The position numbers and the translations under genes were made by a program. The notes under the pieces are model-generated. The model was given only the letters and a program-made list of their open reading frames with translations. It searched no databases and was not told the origin of the DNA. Below are positions 1 through 11,397 of a DNA stretch of 64,000 nucleotides, one piece after another. Each line of letters starts with the position of its first letter. The first letter of the stretch is position 1. Origin of the DNA: Acorus gramineus (lineage: Eukaryota; Streptophyta; Magnoliopsida; Acorales; Acoraceae); NCBI GenBank assembly GCA_030737835.1, contig CM060850.1, positions 19,250,216 through 19,314,215 on the forward strand, written 5' to 3'.

Positions 1-455
1 TGGAAATCTAACTGCATATTTGGTGTCCTGGTGCCATTTTAGGCCTCTCACAAAAATTTCATCGAATTCCGGCAACGTTTCTGAAATTTCACAGTTCCGG
101 GGCGTATCCGGGTTTTTAAGTCACTTGATATATATAGTGAAATCTAATTTTTGAGTGGCACTATTCATCATCCCTACCAAGTGATTTCTCTCTCTCCCCT
201 TCTCTCTATTTCTCACTTTTGAAGCCCTTAGACCCCTCAAACCCAAAAACCTAAAGCATAGGAAGTGTAGATCAGGTCCCGATCTACACCCCGGTGCTTT
301 CAAATTCGAATTCCGGCGAGTTTTGCCCCTCCATCCCCCCTCTCTTCTTCCCTGATTTGAGCCATTTCGGTGGTGGGAGTAGATCCGGGCGTTGGAAGCC
401 TTTTGGGAGAGGTTTCGGTGCGCGGAGAGCAACCGGACTTCCCTTCCTCCCCTTG

Positions 456-1600
456 GTAAGCCTCTTTTTCTCTCTTTTTCTTGGATAGATGTATGTTAGG
501 AGGTGGGAATGAGGTTGGGTGGTGGTCGGCGGCGGTGGGTGGCCGTCGGGGGGGCTGTGGTGGTGGTCGGAGGCCTTGGAGTGGCCGGTGGAGGGAGCTA
601 GGCTGACCGGGCAGGTTGGGTGGCTGTCCCGGGAGGGTTGGCAGCACAGCAGGCGTGCAGCGGCAGGGCACGCGCGCGCGTGCGCGCGGGCGTGCGCTCG
701 GGTTGGCGCTGGGCGCGCTGGGCGTGCTGGGCGTGCAGGGTAGACTGGCAGGGCTAGCTCGGGCAGGATGGCTGGGCTGTGCGCGCGGGCAGGCCGGGCT
801 GGCAGGCTGGGCGCGCAGGCGAGCAAGGCAGGAGGTGCTCGGGCATCAGGCGAACAGCGCCGGGCGTGCAGGCGAACGGTGCTCGGGCCACTCGGCGATG
901 CGCGCAGGCAGGTAGCGCGGGCAGCAGCGCGGGTAGGCTGGCAGGGGCGTTGGGCGCGTTCTGCCAGGCGCGCTGGGCACGTGTTGCGCGGGCGTGCGCG
1001 TGGGCGCTGGGTGAGGGTTCCGGGTCGAGGGTGCTGAGCGCTGGGCGCTGGGCACCGCAAAGGTGCATGCGCGCGGGGCGCTGGGCAGAGGTCCAGGCGT
1101 GCGCGCGGTGAGGAGGGCAGAGGCGGAGGCTGCTGGGCGCAGGCGTGGGAGTGCTGGGGGTGCTGGTCGAGACGCGGCGAGGCAGCGGTGGTGCGCGCGG
1201 GGCGCGGCGAGGCAGCGGTGGTGCGCGCGGGGTGTGCGCGAGGGGAGGCGCTGCGCGCGGGGCGTGCAGGGTGCTCGCGGGCTAGCGCGGGGCGTGCGGG
1301 GTGTGCGCGGGCGGCTGCGCTGGGGCGCAGGGGGCGCGCGGTGCACCAGGGAGGTTCGGCGGCTTGTCCAGGCGGCGGGCAGGGGCCCGGCGGGGCGCGG
1401 GGTGCGTGGGCTGAGGCGCGGCGGTGCACCCGGACGGTCGGGTGGCCGTGCGGGTGGTTGCCAGAGTGCTCGGGCTAGCGTGCGTGCGGGTCGTATGCAC
1501 GTTTGCCCGAGTGTTGGGTGTTTGATTTTGGGTTTTGTGTATTTTTAGTGTTTAGCAGTATTTGAGGATTTTACTCATCAGTTGATGCGCTGTCTTGCAG
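456..1600 (+). repeat. CpG-dense low-complexity leader intron of LTR copy 1
   Basis: From about 600 to 1500 the sequence is almost entirely G and C, made of GCGCG-type runs with many CpG dinucleotides. It includes a local tandem repeat of about 29 bp near 1175-1225. The tract is bracketed by a donor-like GTAAG at 456 and an acceptor TTGCAG ending at 1600, so it looks like an intron in the LTR transcript leader. Open frames on both strands here encode only Arg/Ala/Pro/Gly-rich strings and are not counted as genes. The splice sites recur in the other typical copies; actual splicing is inferred. Confidence 0.6.
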
Positions 1601-2395
1601 ATCTCGACGGACGGTCGCGCGTAGACCCGATCTTCGGTGAGTGGGACGATCCAACCCAGTAGGAAGGCGTTACATGCACTTGGGCGTGTACCGTCCTCCC
1701 CTGGGGCACTATAGTAAATATTAATCGGTTTAATATGAAAAACTATGTAAGCATGATAATGTGTAGTATGCATGCCACCCTAGACTTTGTATGCTAGGGA
1801 CTTATACCCTTAGGACCCGTGTAAGAGCCATGCACCCTGTTATCATGTTTTTCATGCTAGGAAAGCCCTGACCGATGCATGTTCCCATTTAGTTTATTTA
1901 TTTAAATAAAATGCGAGCATGTGATTTTTAGCCTGTATTAGCGAATATCATAGGGGAGGGGCCTCGCGAGGACAGCGGTGAGACCCGGGCTAGGGTACTC
2001 CGTGTTCCTTGTTTGGTTGTCGGGATGTCCTATATCGGGACCTCACGCTGCCCTCCCAAGGATTTCTTTCCCCGTTAATATTCCAACCTTGTTATAACTA
2101 TTATGCATGTTCCCCGCATCTTGGTTATGCGCCCTGGAGGAATTCTAAGGAATTCAGGACATTAGAGTTGGTAGGATGTGTTGTCTGCGGATCCGAGTGG
2201 ATCATATGCGATGGATAGGCTGTTCTGTTCCCTTCGTTGGATCCTTTAGAGACTACCCCGGCGTTGGAAAGGTTGTCCCGTGCAGGGGCTCCCATCAGTA
2301 GGCGCCTCCTGATTTGGTAGAAGGACTGCGTTGAACGTGGGAGTGGCCAAACGACCTACGGAGTGGGGAGAGACTATCGGTGGACCAAGGGTGAC

Positions 2396-2645
2396 CAACA
2401 GCCTAGTCAGTCCCAAGAGCCTAGGTCACCTATTGAGGGTGAGGGTGAGGGTATGGTGGGCCGATGTGGCGACCCACTGGATTGTAAGTCCCAATATCCT
2501 TGGTCACCCAGTGAGGTTGAGGGTGAGGGTGTAGCGGGTTGGCGGTAGTGACCCGCTGGTTTTGTGTAGTTAGTCCCAATATCCTTGGTCACCCATTGAG
2601 AGGTGAGGGTGAGGGTGTGGTGGGTTAGCGGTAGCGACCCACTGG
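2396..2645 (+). repeat. Three-unit minisatellite in LTR copy 1 with G-quadruplex pattern
   Basis: Three diverged units of about 80 bp each contain GTCCCAA, TTGGTCACC, two or three GAGGGT motifs and a flanking pair GGGTTGGCG / GCGACCC that could pair. In the first unit, four G-triplets at 2437, 2443, 2449 and 2458 with short loops fit a G-quadruplex pattern on the + strand. Other LTR copies carry one, two or three units. Confidence 0.75.
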
Positions 2646-3176
2646 ATTGCGGAGTTGTTGCCATTTATGGCTTGAGTAATGTGTTTGTGGATTATTAATA
2701 TCTGGTTGTGGTTAATATAAGCTGTGATGCATGGGTTGTGCTGTTCACTGAGCGTGTGGCTCACCCCTCGCATAATATTTTTCTCCAGTGTCATCTGAGT
2801 CGGATCTGGAGGAGGAGCTCCCCGAGGGACTTCATCAGTAGCGGAGTAGCGCCACGTCCCGCGAGTTTCAGAGGCTATCAGCATCCCTTTTGATTGTATG
2901 TATTATTTTCCGTGCTTGGGCACGCGGTTGTGTTGTATTTGGTCGTCTTTGTATATATTGGCTCTCACAGGACATATGATTATGTATCGAGTCTGTAGTA
3001 TGTTTTGATTACAGATTCAGTCTTTTAGCTTCCGCATTTGGTGTATATATCATGTCAGCCCTGCTTTTGTTTGCGTTGTCATTTTAGCTGTTGTGTGGGT
3101 ATGTTATTGAACTCTTGTTTACTGATATCATATATACACTTGCCGCGTCCTAGGGTCGGCCGGCTGGGGCGTGACA

Positions 3177-6100
3177 GTCTGTAAATCAAAAACATTATTA
3201 CAGACCCGAATACACAATCAATGTCATGTGGAAGCCAAGTCTAGACCAAAGAAAATACAACCTGTGCCACATGCACGATTTACAAAGCATAAAAAGACTC
3301 TAGGACTGCTGACAACCTCGCACTCGCCACCCACCGGAAGAACGCTCTATGCCCATAAGACCACGCCACAGGAAAGCTCCAGCTCTATGCCCAACACTGC
3401 CCTGAAAAGAAAGAGTATGCGAGGGGTGAGCTACAAGCTCAGTGAGTGGCTGGAAACCAATCACCATTCTACAGATCAATACATAAATCAGTTCCCTTTT
3501 TCAAGGAAAAACATGGGTAGAAACCCAAGGATCACTGGGTCACGCGGCGGCGCGACCAACCTCACCCCCACCCTCACTCCCGGCGGGAGTCTTTTGGGAA
3601 TTATGGGGAGAGACCATACTGTCGGTCGAAGAGACCCGGATTTACTGGTCTAGGGACCATGCCGTCGGTCGAAGAGACCCGGATTTACTGGTCCACTCAA
3701 CACTACTGGATCATCTACATCTAGATAATCGCCCATCGATGTCCTTCAACATCGATCACGAGACCGGACCCAACATCTATGGGAACGGTCGAACAACGTG
3801 TCACGAGGCGACGCGTCTTCGCCTCATCCACACCCTCACTCCTGAAAGGAGACATTTTGGGACTTTGGGAGAGACTTAGACTGCTCCTCACCCCTGGTCC
3901 ACCGGTAGCCTCTCCCCGCTCCGTAGCTCGCCTGGTCTACTCCCACGATTCAGCACAGTCCGAAACCAAATCAGGAGGTGCCTACTGATGGGAGCCCTCT
4001 GTCAGGATAGTCTGTCTAACGCCAGGGATGTCACTACATCGGATCCAAATGAAGGGGGAGAACGATCCCATGTTCACAAAGCGAAACCCAAAGGAAAACA
4101 ACCACTCCCGATACTCGCTCATCGCGATATCACACACATGCATAACAGCAACCAATACACTCATATTAATCTCAAAGTAGTCATAGTCCCTAAATGGGAG
4201 TAACTACACAAACTAGTGGGTCGTAACATCGCCGACCCACCACACCCTCACCCTCACCCTCAAGGGGGTGACATGGGCTTTTGGGACTGACTAGGCTGTT
4301 AATCACCCTTGGTCCACCGATAGCCTCTCCTCCACACCGTAGCTCGCCTGGTCTACTCCCACGATTCAGCACAGTCTGAAACCAAATCAGGAGGTGCCTA
4401 CTGATGGGAGCTCTCTGTCAGGACGGCCTGTCTAACGCTGAGGAGTCCCTACATGGATCCAACGAAGGGAAGATAAACAGCCTACCCACACGGATACGAT
4501 CCACTTGGATCCGCCGACACCGATCTCAACTCTACAAATGACATGAATTATTCAGAATTCCACCAGGGCGCATAACTAAGATGCGGGGAAAGCATATATT
4601 ATAACAACTGGGTTATAATATTCTCTAAGGCATGCTTGCAACTAAATGCTCACATAATCCCCTAAGATGTGGGGAGACAATATATCATAACCACAAGGTT
4701 ACAATATTATCTAAGGCATGCTCACATTCTGATTTAATTAGATTAAACTAGATGGGAACATGCATAGCTCGGGGCTTGGTATCTAAGCATGCATAGGCCG
4801 CTATACATGATATAAGGGTGCATATCCCTAGCATACAAAGTCTAAGGTGGCATGAATACATCATAGCAAAACATGCATAGATCAAGGCTCTTAAGTACAG
4901 GACATGGTGTCCAGGCATGTACGGGCCTCTATACATGATGTATGGGTGTATATCCCTAGCATGCAAGGTCTAAGGTGGCATTGATACATCATAATAATCA
5001 GGCATGCACAGGTGGCTACATAATTTGGCTAGGGGCCCCCATCGATGCGCGACGCGCGTCTATGCGGGTCGAGCGCATCCCTAGAGAGGGGGGGGGAAGG
5101 ATTGGAATCGAACCACTCACCTTACGACCCGGGACCTCGCGCATCCCATCCGACGAGATCTGCAAGGTAGGGGCATCCAACTGGTGAGAAACAACACAAT
5201 TTATACAAAGAAAATATTAGAAATACCCCAAACTCGGACAAGCATGCATAGGAGCTCGCACGGATGCGAGCACGCACGTACGCACGCGAGTCCGAGTGCC
5301 CCGACACCTACCCGAACCCTTGGGCAGCCACACGCATGGCCCCCCGCACGCGCACGCTCGAATGCGCGCGCACGCACGCACACACCCCGGCACCCTCGGC
5401 GCACTGCCGCGCGCCTGCCCGCGCGCCCAGACGCGCTGCCGCACGCACGCGTACGCTCGCGCGCTCCCGCACGCACTGCACGCCCAGCCCCGCCCCTCGC
5501 GCAGCACCCCGCGCACGCCCCAGCACGCACGCGCACGCACGCACTGGTCCCCTGCCCTGCGCCCAGGCAACATGCCCAGGCGCCCTGCCGCTCGCGCGCA
5601 CGCTCGCGCGCACGCCCGCGCACTACTGCGCGCACCCCCGCTCGTACCCCCGCTCGCGCCTGCACCCGCGCGCACTCCCGCGCTCACCCGCGCGCCCGCC
5701 AGAGCCTGCCAGCACTCGCCTGCGCGCGCGCACGCGCGCAGACTGCGCCCAGCGCCCGCCCAAGCCATCCTTACCCCATTTTAGCCCTCCCCAACCCCTC
5801 ACACACACCCTAACACATCTACCCAACATGCATGACCTTCCCACAACCCCTTAAGCCCTAAAAATCCAAGAAAAGAAGGGGAGGAGCTCACCTTGGAGGG
5901 GAAACGAAATTGGGAGGTTCGGTGGCCCTTCGTGCACCGAAACGCCGCCACCGAGACCACCACCACCACCACCTCTCCTCAGCCTTCTCCTTGGCTGAAA
6001 AACAGGGGGGGGGGGAGAATCATGAGGGGAGCTTGAGAGAGAGGAGAAGACAACAACACAACAACACTTACACAAAGATCCACCATCACTTCCTCCTCCA

Positions 6101-6480
6101 CCTTCTCCTCTCATTGGGGACTTTCATCAAACACTTGGTGTGCTTTTGAAGGAGAGGAAGAGGGACCAGAAAAGCTAGTCGACGTGGGGGTGAGAGAGGA
6201 AGAGAGAGAGAGGAGATATTTATCAAAAATATCTAAGGGGGAATTACTAAGTCGACCTTCGACTAGAATTTCTGCGCAAGCTTCACTGGAACAGCCATAA
6301 CTTCCCCGATACAGCTCTGAATTGCTCAATTTCAAGGCCGATGGAAAGCTAAGAAGATTATCTACAACTTTCATGTTCATGCCAAGATCAAATAATCTCT
6401 CCAGCTATTCCGAAATTGGAGCTACACATAGAGCAGGGCTGCTGCCAGAATTTCCATCCCCGGGTTATACTTGGTAAAAT
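3177..6480 (-). mobile_element. LTR family L, copy 2, diverged, opposite orientation
   Basis: Immediately after copy 1 the sequence matches the inside of the same LTR read on the - strand (for example TCTGTAAATC at 3178 and the CTCACCCTCACCC block near 4240). It starts about 130 bp in from the expected terminus, so the missing start should lie left of copy 1. It passes through an Arg/Ala-rich GC tract at about 5230-5790 and CT-rich leader sequence near 5880-6100. It is clearly older and more diverged than the other copies, with local duplications (the block at 3960-4020 recurs near 4380-4440). The U3-side end is not determined; 6480 is an estimate. Confidence 0.6.
5230..5790 (-). repeat. CpG-dense tract of LTR copy 2
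   Basis: A run of CGCACG/GCGCGC-type sequence equivalent to the leader-intron tract of the other LTR copies. Several overlapping frames stay open on both strands because stop codons are rare in such DNA. No protein family is visible. Confidence 0.65.
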
Positions 6481-8013
6481 ACCCATAACTTTTACTACAG
6501 GAATCCAGTTGATCTAATTCCACTTCTGTGCGAAAGCTAACTCAAAACTGGACATCTCATAGTAAACTCATATTTAAACCTCTTCATCTTGGATTTTAAC
6601 AAAATCAAATCCAAATACCAAATCAAGAATACATAACTTCGAAAAAAAATTATTTACCCAAAATTTTCAAACAGAACGCTCCAAATGACACAGGCACAAC
6701 AAAAAACCTCCCACCTGATTCAGTCACAGACATTCTCATCATTTCCACTGACAAAAAAAATTAGCAGTTCACTCCTTTTACCTAGAATTTGATGCCCATA
6801 CAACAATATATACATTCAATAGTTTCCTTATTGTTATAGGATCCATTATTGGATGAATTAAACAACCTCAATCTACTTTCTTCATTTAACAAGACATAAT
6901 GTTATCCTGTAACAATGGAATACTAACAGAAAAATTAAGCAAACTCAAAAGAAAACAAACGTGTTAAATAAAGATGGGATTAGTACACTACAAAATAGTC
7001 ACAAAAATCCATAAAGATAAAACGAAAGAAAAAATGCAAAATTAACTACCAATCCATCCATTTCCATACAAGATACTTGTCTCCCAACCAATATAGAAAC
7101 CATTTTCCATCAAATGATGCATATCAACCATAATACATACAACTTACCATCAAGCAATCATATCAAAATGAACAAACTAGGGTTTATAAGGAAATTTAGG
7201 ATTTCTCATACCTCAAACAATAAAAAAAGGGGTTGCTAACGTTGGAAGATGATGGCCGAGTACGGGGAAGCTTCACGATCGAGGGTGGGCCAATGACGAT
7301 GCGAGCCGGCGGAGGGAGGATGGAGGAGGAGAATCTGTGAAGGGATGAAGAAAAAAAAAACTGAAAATGGAGAGAGGAAGAAGAGGAGAAATGAAAGGGG
7401 TGGGATCACATGGTACATGACTAAGCATATATAGGGGGTGGGTTTGAAAAAATAAAAAAGTTGTTGGGTGGGTTTGATATTGGGGTGGGCTGCGTAAGTT
7501 GTGGGGTGGTAATATCGGCCCCCAAGGGAGTTTAGGGAGTAAAACATGAGATGGCAGCGGTGAGGGTAAAAAAAAAAAAAAAGGAGAGCACTACAGGGGT
7601 AAAAAAAATTAAATAAAGTCCAGGAGTACATGAAAAATATGATAGTTGGTCAAATAATATTTGGACAATTCACCCAATATTATTTATTATTTTATGGTAA
7701 AAAAATCATATGTTCCATCTAATCTACAAGAAATTGGATAAAACAAAATTGTATGTAAGGTTTAAGTGTAATAATGTCTCACTTAATATCCCTCATTTTC
7801 TTCCCGTAGATTTGATTGCTGATACAAAAGAGATATTTTGGTTACCTTTCATTTTTCAAGTTTATTTTTTACAGTCCAAAATATAAATCACATATGTTTT
7901 TATTTTAAAAAAAATAGTAACAATCATCTAACGAGGTAAATGTTTTGATAAAATATGTATATCGTTCTATTTCAAGTGGAATGAACTTATTTTTAATAAA
8001 TATTTTTTTTACC

Positions 8014-8051
<38 letters not shown>

Positions 8052-8433
8052 TTAATTGGATTTCTAACTATATATAGGATTGCATTTTGAACTACAAAAA
8101 AGATTGAGCCTAACAACACCCAATTATATTTGATTGGTGTAGTGTTCTAACCAAAGCTATTTGTTCCTTCTTTCTTCAGTCCTCTACATTGTGTTTTGAT
8201 TATCAATTAAGAAGTTGATTCACAATAACAACTTTCTAACTCCTGAAAAAGGTAAATATCCAAATTATATGGAGACCAAATGTGTACTGCATGAACAATT
8301 CAGTGAAAACTGTGAAGTGAAAATTTTAAATTTGTTCGACCCTTGAGAGCTACGTGCATGTGACATGCGGTCGAATTTCCCGCCCACACGCAAGTACCAT
8401 TTTGTACTTTGGTCAACAATAGTCCTTAATAAA
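6481..8433. other. AT-rich stretch with no supported gene
   Basis: Between LTR copy 2 and LINE fragment A I see no protein family. A - strand frame at 7236-7631 is Phe/Tyr/Pro-rich and resembles no known protein. A TATA-like CTATATATGC on the - strand near 7425-7435, with purine-rich DNA beside it, could be the promoter or leader of another degraded LTR, but no ends were found. The region includes the TA microsatellite at 8015-8049. Confidence 0.5.
8015..8049. repeat. (TA)n microsatellite
   Basis: An uninterrupted run of TA dinucleotides of about 35 bp in AT-rich DNA. Confidence 0.95.
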
Positions 8434-8996
8434 TAAAAAGAATGGAGATGGCTATCAGATCCAAAGCTTCCTTGGTGTGCAGGAATCCGGGACAGATACT
8501 TTCGGTCGAGTTGGAGTGGCAGGTTTCCCAGGGTGTCACGATATTTGTCAAAAGTTTGGAGGGATATCATGTCGGACATGAGCAACTTCAAGGCAGGATT
8601 GCAGTGGTCGGTTGGGGCTGGGATCTCGGTCCTGTTCTGGCAAGACTCGTGGACTGGGGAGTTACCTCTTATATCAAGATTCCCATGTATTTTTAGTATT
8701 TCATCCTCTAAAGAAGGGGTGGTGAAACAATTTTGGACGGCTAGACCTCCATCCGGATACTGGGAAATTCATTTAATCCCCCCTTTGCAGAACGAGGAAG
8801 TTTCAGAATTCCTTGATCTCATAGAATTCTTGCACGGCTTCTTGGTGGTAGAGGGAAGGTGTGATGAACCGGTGTGGAGGCCAAATAAGAAGGAGGGATT
8901 CTCTATTAAAAGCTGTTACAACTGGTTAAGAAAGAGTAACCAATTCTCTCTTGTTTCGGCATCTAAGCACAGGGAGGTATGGGGTCCAAAGGTGCC
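8434..8996 (+). pseudogene. LINE A, 5' part: C-terminal region of L1-type reverse transcriptase protein
   Basis: The frame from 8533 reads through the region after the reverse-transcriptase core of plant L1 ORF2. It has WSVGAG, FWQDSWTGE, an RPNKKEGFSIKS-type stretch and a Trp-Gly-Pro-Lys-Val-Pro motif. The preceding 100 bp show the same kind of sequence in another frame, so a frameshift is present. The copy is 5'-truncated: the catalytic FADD block is absent. It breaks off at 8996 inside the Lys-Val-Pro motif because an LTR element is inserted there. The remainder resumes at 14473. Confidence 0.8.
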
Positions 8997-10249
8997 TGTA
9001 ACGACTGTGACTTTTAAGACCTAGTTAGCCTATTTTGTGGAGTGTTTAGTGTTCCAAATTTTTATAATTTGGTATGATTAGATTTTCTTGTTTCATTGGC
9101 TTTCCAACGCTTCTTACGGGTTGTAAATAGGATGCGTATAGGCCAAGTTATGGACCAAACTGTAGCAGGGAGTCAGGCAGTGTCTGACGGATCTTATAGG
9201 TGCCGTTGGGCACATGGGCAACGGATTGGGTAGAGCCATCGGGTGATTGAGCGATGGGCTCAATAAGAGCTGTCGATCTGGGCGAAAATTTGATTTTGAA
9301 ATTTCAGTCATTTTTGGAAGGGGCAATGGCATTGAATGTGGTTATTTGGGATTGATGGTGTCGTATTCTTGTCCCTATGCGTGTGTGAAGTTTATAAGCC
9401 CCTCTTTCTCTCTCCTTTGCATTGAAACACCAAACCCTAAAATATTTCTTTTTCTTCTCTTCGGCATCTTTGTTGAGGAGGCTCAGGAAGGAGTTTTGGA
9501 CGAGATTTTGGCGAGTTTCTAGTGATGTTTTGAAGAGTTTTTGACTTATAGTAATCCCTTTGAATGTTGTTTTCATTTGATCTCGTTTTAAAGGTTTTCA
9601 AACAGAAAGAATAAGTTTTCTTCTTGTTTTTCTTAAGGTCTTGAAGTGATTTCGGGTCTTATATTATACCAATGATATGTCAATGATTTCATGATGTTTT
9701 TACAAGTTTTTGATGATGATATTGAATCTCAACGCGTATATTGAAGTTTTGATTCCTTAAGTTTTCTTGTTGGATTTTTCCTCGAAACCTTAATGGGATT
9801 TAGATGATTTTCGGATTTAATGTTATAACTATGATAAGATCATGCTTTTAAGATGGGTTGTAAGTTTTCATGTGAAGATAAATACGCTTAGGTAGACACC
9901 ATGATTAGGTTAGTTCATTTAAGGAAGAAATCATGTTTTAAGATATTTTAAAGAACGTCTCGGCCCCTATATGCATAGATCAAAATCAATGTCGTGTTTT
10001 CATGAGTTTCGAAGATTTGAATGTAGATCCATATTCGTATTTTTACCTATGATAGATCTAGGGTTTTTCGAAGATGTTTTAAATGAATCCTTGTTTTATT
10101 TTAAATCAATTTCTCGAATGCATGAATTGATTTCAATACGAGATTCTCACTGTTTTCACACCGTTTTGGAACGAATCGTGTTTTGTTTTCAATGGTAGAA
10201 TGCTTCAAAATAATTTACAAAAAATAATAATGTTAGGGTTTCGTGCTTC

Positions 10250-10415
10250 TGCCCTGGGACGGCCCCTGTAGGAGCCGTCGGGCATGTTCGGGACGGCTCC
10301 CAGTAGAGCTGTCGGCTTGTTAGGATCAGCCCCAATAGGAGCCGTCGGGTTTGTTTCGGACGGTCCCAGGAGGAGCCGTCGGCTTGTCTCTGGATGGTTC
10401 TGCCGAGAGCCATCG
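10250..10415 (+). repeat. Tandem hairpin repeats (GACGGCTCC / GGAGCCGTC) in family C LTR
   Basis: About four units of 35-45 bp, each built around inverted halves GACGGCTCC and GGAGCCGTC with variants, are arranged in tandem. Degenerate related units occur at about 9175-9275 (GATCTTATAGGTGCCGT and similar). Each unit can fold back on itself. Confidence 0.75.
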
Positions 10416-10880
10416 TTTCCTATGAGTACGGGTACCATCAGGTTCTGTACTGTTTGCACATTTTGTGATCGATTCGTATCAATTCAGGTTGGGTTAGGTT
10501 GCCTTAGACCTACTGGAGTTTGTTTCGCATCTATTGGACCTAAGGTGAGTGGGTATAGTCTGCTATGTAGTTTTGAAGGATTTTATCAATGACTTTGAAA
10601 TGCTATTTTAGGTATAAACTCGAGCATGTCATATTGTTATATATGTGTCACTTTTTAGCCTTCTGGTAACCATTGGAACATTCTGGCAGTTTTTCAGCTT
10701 TTTCGTTTTTCGATCGGAACCGCTAAAATTTGGACTGTCAGCTATCGTCCTGAGTTAGAGGACTCCGATTGAAAATCTAACTGCATATTATGTGTCCTGG
10801 TGCCATTCCAAGCCACTCATGAAAATTTCATCGAATTCCGGTAACGTTTCAGAATTTCACAGTTCCAAAGCGTATCCGGG

Positions 10881-10990
10881 TTTTGACCGAGCGAGAAGTC
10901 ATTGGGAGACTTGACTTGGTCAAATGTGGGCCCATGACTTGGTCAACTCCTTTGTTTTCTAGTGTGGATGGGTTGACCCAAGTCAAAGTG
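10881..10990 (+). promoter_or_regulatory. W-box cluster in U3 of LTR copy 3
   Basis: Within about 110 bp there are several TTGAC/GTCAA cores, including the palindromic TTGACTTGGTCAA at 10911-10923, GGTCAAC near 10941 and GGTTGACCCA at 10971. TTGAC(C/T) is the binding core of plant WRKY factors. The same cluster is present in the 59840 copy and absent from the other subfamily. Regulation by WRKY factors is inferred from motif density only. Confidence 0.5.
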
Positions 10991-11397
10991 CACCTAAACC
11001 TAGCCTAAACCTAATTAGGGCTAAGCTAAGTGGGTGTGGTGAGTGTGTGAGGTGGGTGTGAGCATAAATAAATCCCACGACAACAATAAGCCCCACTATT
11101 CATCATCTTCTCCAAAAATTTCTCTCTCTCCCTCTCTTTAAATCCCCATTTGGACCTACTTAGGGTGTTCAAAAGAAGAAACCCTAGAAGGAGAAAAGAT
11201 AGGTAAGGACCCGATCTATCTTCCGGTGGTCTCGGATTCGAGTTTCCTCTTGTGTGACCCCCTCTCATGGCCCCTTTTCTCCTCAGATTTCAGCAACTTC
11301 AAGGGCTGAAGGAGGGCTTGGTAGTGGTGGCCTTGGTGGTGGTATTTCGGTGCGCGAAGAGCACCCGAAGTTCCCTCCCTTCCTTTCCTCTCCTTGG

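Larger units (their letters stand above)
1..3176 (+). mobile_element. LTR family L, copy 1 (left edge cut by window)
   Basis: This is a long terminal repeat of an LTR retrotransposon family. It is recognised by repetition: the same sequence recurs at 10635, 18392, 22114 and 59840. The window begins roughly 135 bp inside the repeat. The right end is the family terminus GGGGCGTGACA at 3176. In order it holds a TATA-like box (TATATATA near 128), a CT-rich leader, a splice-donor-like CTTG/GTAAG at 455/456, a GC-rich tract, an acceptor TTGCAG at 1600, several moderately conserved blocks, and a three-unit minisatellite near 2396-2645. No gag or pol follows: the next bases belong to another LTR in the opposite orientation. 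The left TSD lies outside the window, so insertion into copy 2 is inferred. The lineage (Ty3 or Ty1) is not decidable from the LTR alone. Confidence 0.82.

Noticed and set aside
284..1429. Long Arg/Ala/Pro-rich open frames on both strands (also at 5184-5854, 11444-12311, 18768-20372, 23742-25130, 61193-62105)
   Set aside because: They lie in CpG-rich, low-complexity LTR tracts where stop codons are rare in all frames. They match no family, change frame between LTR copies and lie in a probable intron.
3530..3720. Short direct repeats (CGGTCGAAGAGACCCGGATT twice) as a CRISPR or attachment site
   Set aside because: Only two copies, inside a diverged LTR; they look like a local duplication.
5095..5160. 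tRNA-like B box (GGTTCGATTCC on the - strand)
   Set aside because: The sequence is homologous to the LTR segment GGTGAGTGGGACAATCC in other copies; no A box, no acceptor or anticodon stems were found.
7236..7631. 131-residue - strand frame rich in Phe, Tyr and Pro
   Set aside because: No family motif; composition reflects purine-rich + strand DNA.
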